From NCBI RefSeq assembly GCF_002245625.1, contig NZ_NOIG01000010.1, positions 248,001 through 312,000 on the forward strand: 64,000 bases of DNA, in the 5' to 3' direction. The position numbers and the translations under genes are program-made. The notes under the pieces were generated by a model, which worked only from the letters and a program-made list of their open reading frames with translations, was not told the origin of the DNA and ran no database searches. This document shows positions 61,636-64,000 of this stretch, in pieces. Every line of letters begins with the position of its first letter. Within the stretch, counting starts at the first letter, position 1. Origin of the DNA: Acidovorax kalamii. GTDB taxonomy: Bacteria; Pseudomonadota; Gammaproteobacteria; Burkholderiales; Burkholderiaceae_C.

Positions 61636-64000
61636 ATGGACGACACCATGCGCGAAAGCCCGCCAGCGCCCAAGCCCACCGTGCCTGACGATTCGCCGAC
61701 CCTGCTCACTCAGGGCGCGGCGGCCGACCTGCCTTGGTGGCGGCGCATCACGGTGCCGTTCGAGGTGTTGATCGCCTCCGTGGTGGTCTCGGCCATGCTG
61801 CTGCTTACGGCGCTGCTGGTCTACCAGGTGAGCACCAGCGCGCGCCAGGCCATCATTGCAGCGTCCGACGACAGTGCGCAGCACATCAGCCAACTGGTGG
61901 CCGAGCGGGTGCAGCGCATCGTGGACCCGGCCGATGCGGCCATCCGCCTGCTGGCGTTCGACCCCATTGCCTCGGCCACCTCGCTGCCCGCACGCATGCG
62001 CCGCCTGCCGGTGCTGGCGCGCCTGCTGGAGCAGAACCCGCTGCTCTCGGCCGTATTCATCGGCTATCCCGATGGCCAGTTTTTGCTGGTGCGCCCCGTG
62101 CGCGACGAAGCCATGCGCCTGCGGCTGGATGCGCCCCGCGAGACGGCCTTCCTGGTGCAGTCCATGGCGCGCGAGCGGGGTGTGAGCGGCATGGTGGGGC
62201 GCTGGAGCTACTACGACGCTGCGCTGCGCCAGATCGACTCCTCCGTGCGGCCCGAGTACCGCTATGACCCGCGCACCCGGCCCTGGTATGCCGAGGCGGC
62301 TGAAAAGAACACCCAGATCCTCACCGCCCCGTATGTGTTCTTCACCACGCAGGAAGTGGGCGTCACGCTGAGCCAGCCCAGCGAAGACGGGCGGGCGGTG
62401 ATTGGTCTGGATGTAGCGCTGACCGATCTGGGGCGCGAGATTGCCGGGCTGCGCCTGATGCCCCGCACCGAAATTGCAGTGGTGGACAAGGACTTGCGCG
62501 TGCTGGCCTACCCGGACATGTCCCGCGTGATCATGCGCGATGGTGCAACGTCCAGCCTCCGCTTGCGCACGCTGGGCGACCTGGGGGTGAGCAGCCTGCA
62601 GGCCATGCAAGGGCCCGGGCTGCAAAGCGGAAAGTCGCAGCGCCTGGTGGCCGATGGCGAGGAGTGGCTGACCCGTGCCCTGCCGCTCGAATCCATGCGC
62701 TGGCGGGGGCTGCAGATCCTGATGGCCATTCCCACCCAGGCGCTGCTGGCCGATGTGAACGAGAACCTGCGGCGCCAGGTGTGGCTGTCGGTGTCGCTCA
62801 TCGGGCTCATGCTGCCCGTGGGCTGGCTGGCCGGGCGGCGCGTGGGGCGCAGCCTGTTTGGCCTGGCGTCACAGGCGCGGGCGCTGGCGCGGTTCGACTT
62901 CCGGCGGGCGGCCCGCCCGCTGTCGCCCGTGCGCGAAGTGCGCGACCTGGGGCAGGTGATGGACCGCATGTCGGACACCATCCAGGAGTTTCTGCACATC
63001 ACCCACCACATCAGCGCCGAATCGCGCACCGACCTGATGTTGTCGAGCGTGCTGTACGAGCTGGTGCGTGCCACCAGCTGTACGGGCGGCGCGGTCTACA
63101 TGGTGGAACCCCAGCGTGCGGGCCTGCTGCGCACAGCCCGCTACTGCGAAGACCCTGAGCAGCAGTCACGCTTTCCTGAGCACCTGGCGATGGTGCACTT
63201 CATCAACCATACCCAGGCACAGGAAGGTGACCAGCACGAAGACGATGACGACGCCGAACCCGTGCGTGTGCTGCGCGTGCAGCTGCGCACGCGGGATGGG
63301 CAGCCCCTGGGGCTGCTGGTGCTGCGGTATGTGGCCGATGCGTTGCAGGACGATGCGCACTTCCGCGCCTTTGTCGAGAAGCTCTCGGGCACGCTGTCGG
63401 TGGCGATTGAAACGCGCAACCTGATTGAAGGTCAGAAGAAGCTGCTGGACGCCGTGATCCGCCTGCTGGCCGACGCCATCGACGCCAAGAGCCCCTACAC
63501 TGGCGGGCACTGCGAGCGGGTGCCGCAGCTGGCCGAGTCGCTGATGCAGCGCATGTGTGAGGCCGACGAGGGGCCTTTTGCCCAGGTGAGCATGACCGAT
63601 GCCGAGCGCTACGAGTTCCGCCTGGGCGCCTGGCTGCACGATTGCGGCAAGGTCACCAGCCCCGAGCACATCATCGACAAGGCCACCAAGCTGGAGACGC
63701 TCTACAACCGCATCCACGAGGTGCGCATGCGCTTCGAGGTGCTGTGGCGCGATGCCGAGCTGGACTACTGGAAGCAGCAGGTGGCGGGGGTGGACCCGGT
63801 GCGCCTGCAGCGCGAGCTGCTGCAGCGGCGCGAGCAATTGCAGCAGGACTTTGCCTTTGTGGCCCGCTGCAACGTGGGCGGCGAATTCATGGCCGAGGCC
63901 GACATCGCCCGTCTCAAGGCCATTGGCCGCCAGGTGTGGCAGCGGCATTTTGACGACCGCCTGGGCTTGTCGTCCGCCGAGATGCTGCGGTTGGCCAACG
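61636..64000 (+). CDS. membrane Cache-GAF-HD-GYP protein, 3' truncated by window end
   Basis: The frame opens at the ATG at 61636 and stays open to the window end (788 codons). Order: cytoplasmic N-terminus (MDDTMRESPPAPKPTVPDDS), first membrane helix (about 43-65), a periplasmic dCache-like sensor (about 70-375, RYDPRTRPWYAEAAEKNTQI is typical), a second helix (about 381-403), a HAMP-like segment, a GAF-like domain (about 458-595) and an HD-GYP domain starting near 615 (DAKSPYTGGHCERVPQLAES). The metal-binding HD is in WLHDCGKVTSPEHIIDKATK (about 666-685). It is probably a cyclic-di-GMP phosphodiesterase with an external sensor. The rest of HD-GYP lies beyond the window. A TACATT hexamer at 61623 may be its -10. 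Confidence 0.88.
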   Translation, partial: MDDTMRESPPAPKPTVPDDSPTLLTQGAAADLPWWRRITVPFEVLIASVVVSAMLLLTALLVYQVSTSARQAIIAASDDSAQHISQLVAERVQRIVDPADAAIRLLAFDPIASATSLPARMRRLPVLARLLEQNPLLSAVFIGYPDGQFLLVRPVRDEAMRLRLDAPRETAFLVQSMARERGVSGMVGRWSYYDAALRQIDSSVRPEYRYDPRTRPWYAEAAEKNTQILTAPYVFFTTQEVGVTLSQPSEDGRAVIGLDVALTDLGREIAGLRLMPRTEIAVVDKDLRVLAYPDMSRVIMRDGATSSLRLRTLGDLGVSSLQAMQGPGLQSGKSQRLVADGEEWLTRALPLESMRWRGLQILMAIPTQALLADVNENLRRQVWLSVSLIGLMLPVGWLAGRRVGRSLFGLASQARALARFDFRRAARPLSPVREVRDLGQVMDRMSDTIQEFLHITHHISAESRTDLMLSSVLYELVRATSCTGGAVYMVEPQRAGLLRTARYCEDPEQQSRFPEHLAMVHFINHTQAQEGDQHEDDDDAEPVRVLRVQLRTRDGQPLGLLVLRYVADALQDDAHFRAFVEKLSGTLSVAIETRNLIEGQKKLLDAVIRLLADAIDAKSPYTGGHCERVPQLAESLMQRMCEADEGPFAQVSMTDAERYEFRLGAWLHDCGKVTSPEHIIDKATKLETLYNRIHEVRMRFEVLWRDAELDYWKQQVAGVDPVRLQRELLQRREQLQQDFAFVARCNVGGEFMAEADIARLKAIGRQVWQRHFDDRLGLSSAEMLRLAN

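Overview
The window is about 65% GC chromosomal DNA with GC-rich third codon positions. Several traits point to a betaproteobacterium of the family Comamonadaceae (Acidovorax or a close relative): many Bug/TctC-type periplasmic binding proteins, an imuA-imuB-dnaE2 mutagenesis cassette, a PAS-LuxR regulator beside scoAB, paired small DUF4148-like secreted proteins, and a short dispersed repeat with the core AAGCGCTAGCAGCTATT. The family assignment is inferred from gene content only. I saw no rRNA, CRISPR array, insertion sequence or prophage.

Layout. (1) 1-2932: the end of an acyl-CoA thioesterase, a propeller-like hypothetical gene, a peroxidase-related AhpD-fold enzyme and an IclR regulator. 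(2) 3079-12678: one long plus-strand catabolic run, divergent from the IclR gene. It holds five Bug receptors interleaved with two LigI-like amidohydrolases, an RraA/LigK-like aldolase, a D-2-hydroxyacid dehydrogenase and an SMP-30-type lactonase. No TctA/TctB membrane partner is present. (3) 12852-17608: katG, pcaC, a PAS-LuxR regulator and a CoA-transferase pair (scoAB). (4) 17720-22399: a 1559-residue secreted di-haem protein built from propeller, Ig-like, LamG, PKD, YVTN, cytochrome and ricin-B modules. (5) 22592-32371: a sugar or polyol module. An ABC importer, an aldo/keto reductase and a class I aldolase lie on the minus strand. A divergent FGGY kinase, GlpD-like dehydrogenase and HutC-type GntR regulator lie on the plus strand. 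TGTTATGACA-type operators sit between the two arms.

(6) 32505-34990: two tandem small secreted proteins and an HD-GYP protein with a perfect FNR-type box upstream. (7) 35194-40982: a LexA box followed by imuA-imuB-dnaE2, the SOS translesion cassette. (8) 41056-47057: a pseudouridine synthase, a chemoreceptor, tRNA-Gly(CCC), a periplasmic rhodanese, a YeeE/YedE sulfur transporter behind a terminator-like hairpin, and a small lipoprotein. (9) 47179-58594, all minus strand: genes consistent with a complete trans-4-hydroxy-L-proline pathway. These are an epimerase, a three-subunit D-hydroxyproline dehydrogenase, a DapA-family deaminase and a semialdehyde dehydrogenase, with a TRAP transporter, an ABC-type binding protein and a GntR/FCD regulator. 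(10) 58895-64000: alaS and a membrane Cache-GAF-HD-GYP protein cut by the window end.

The most unusual signals are these: a dispersed hairpin repeat that appears to encode the signal peptides of two adjacent Bug proteins and to have entered dnaE2 (and possibly alaS); the very large mosaic di-haem protein; the kinase/GlpD/aldolase module with its operator set; and a G10 tract at the start of a hydroxyproline dehydrogenase subunit.
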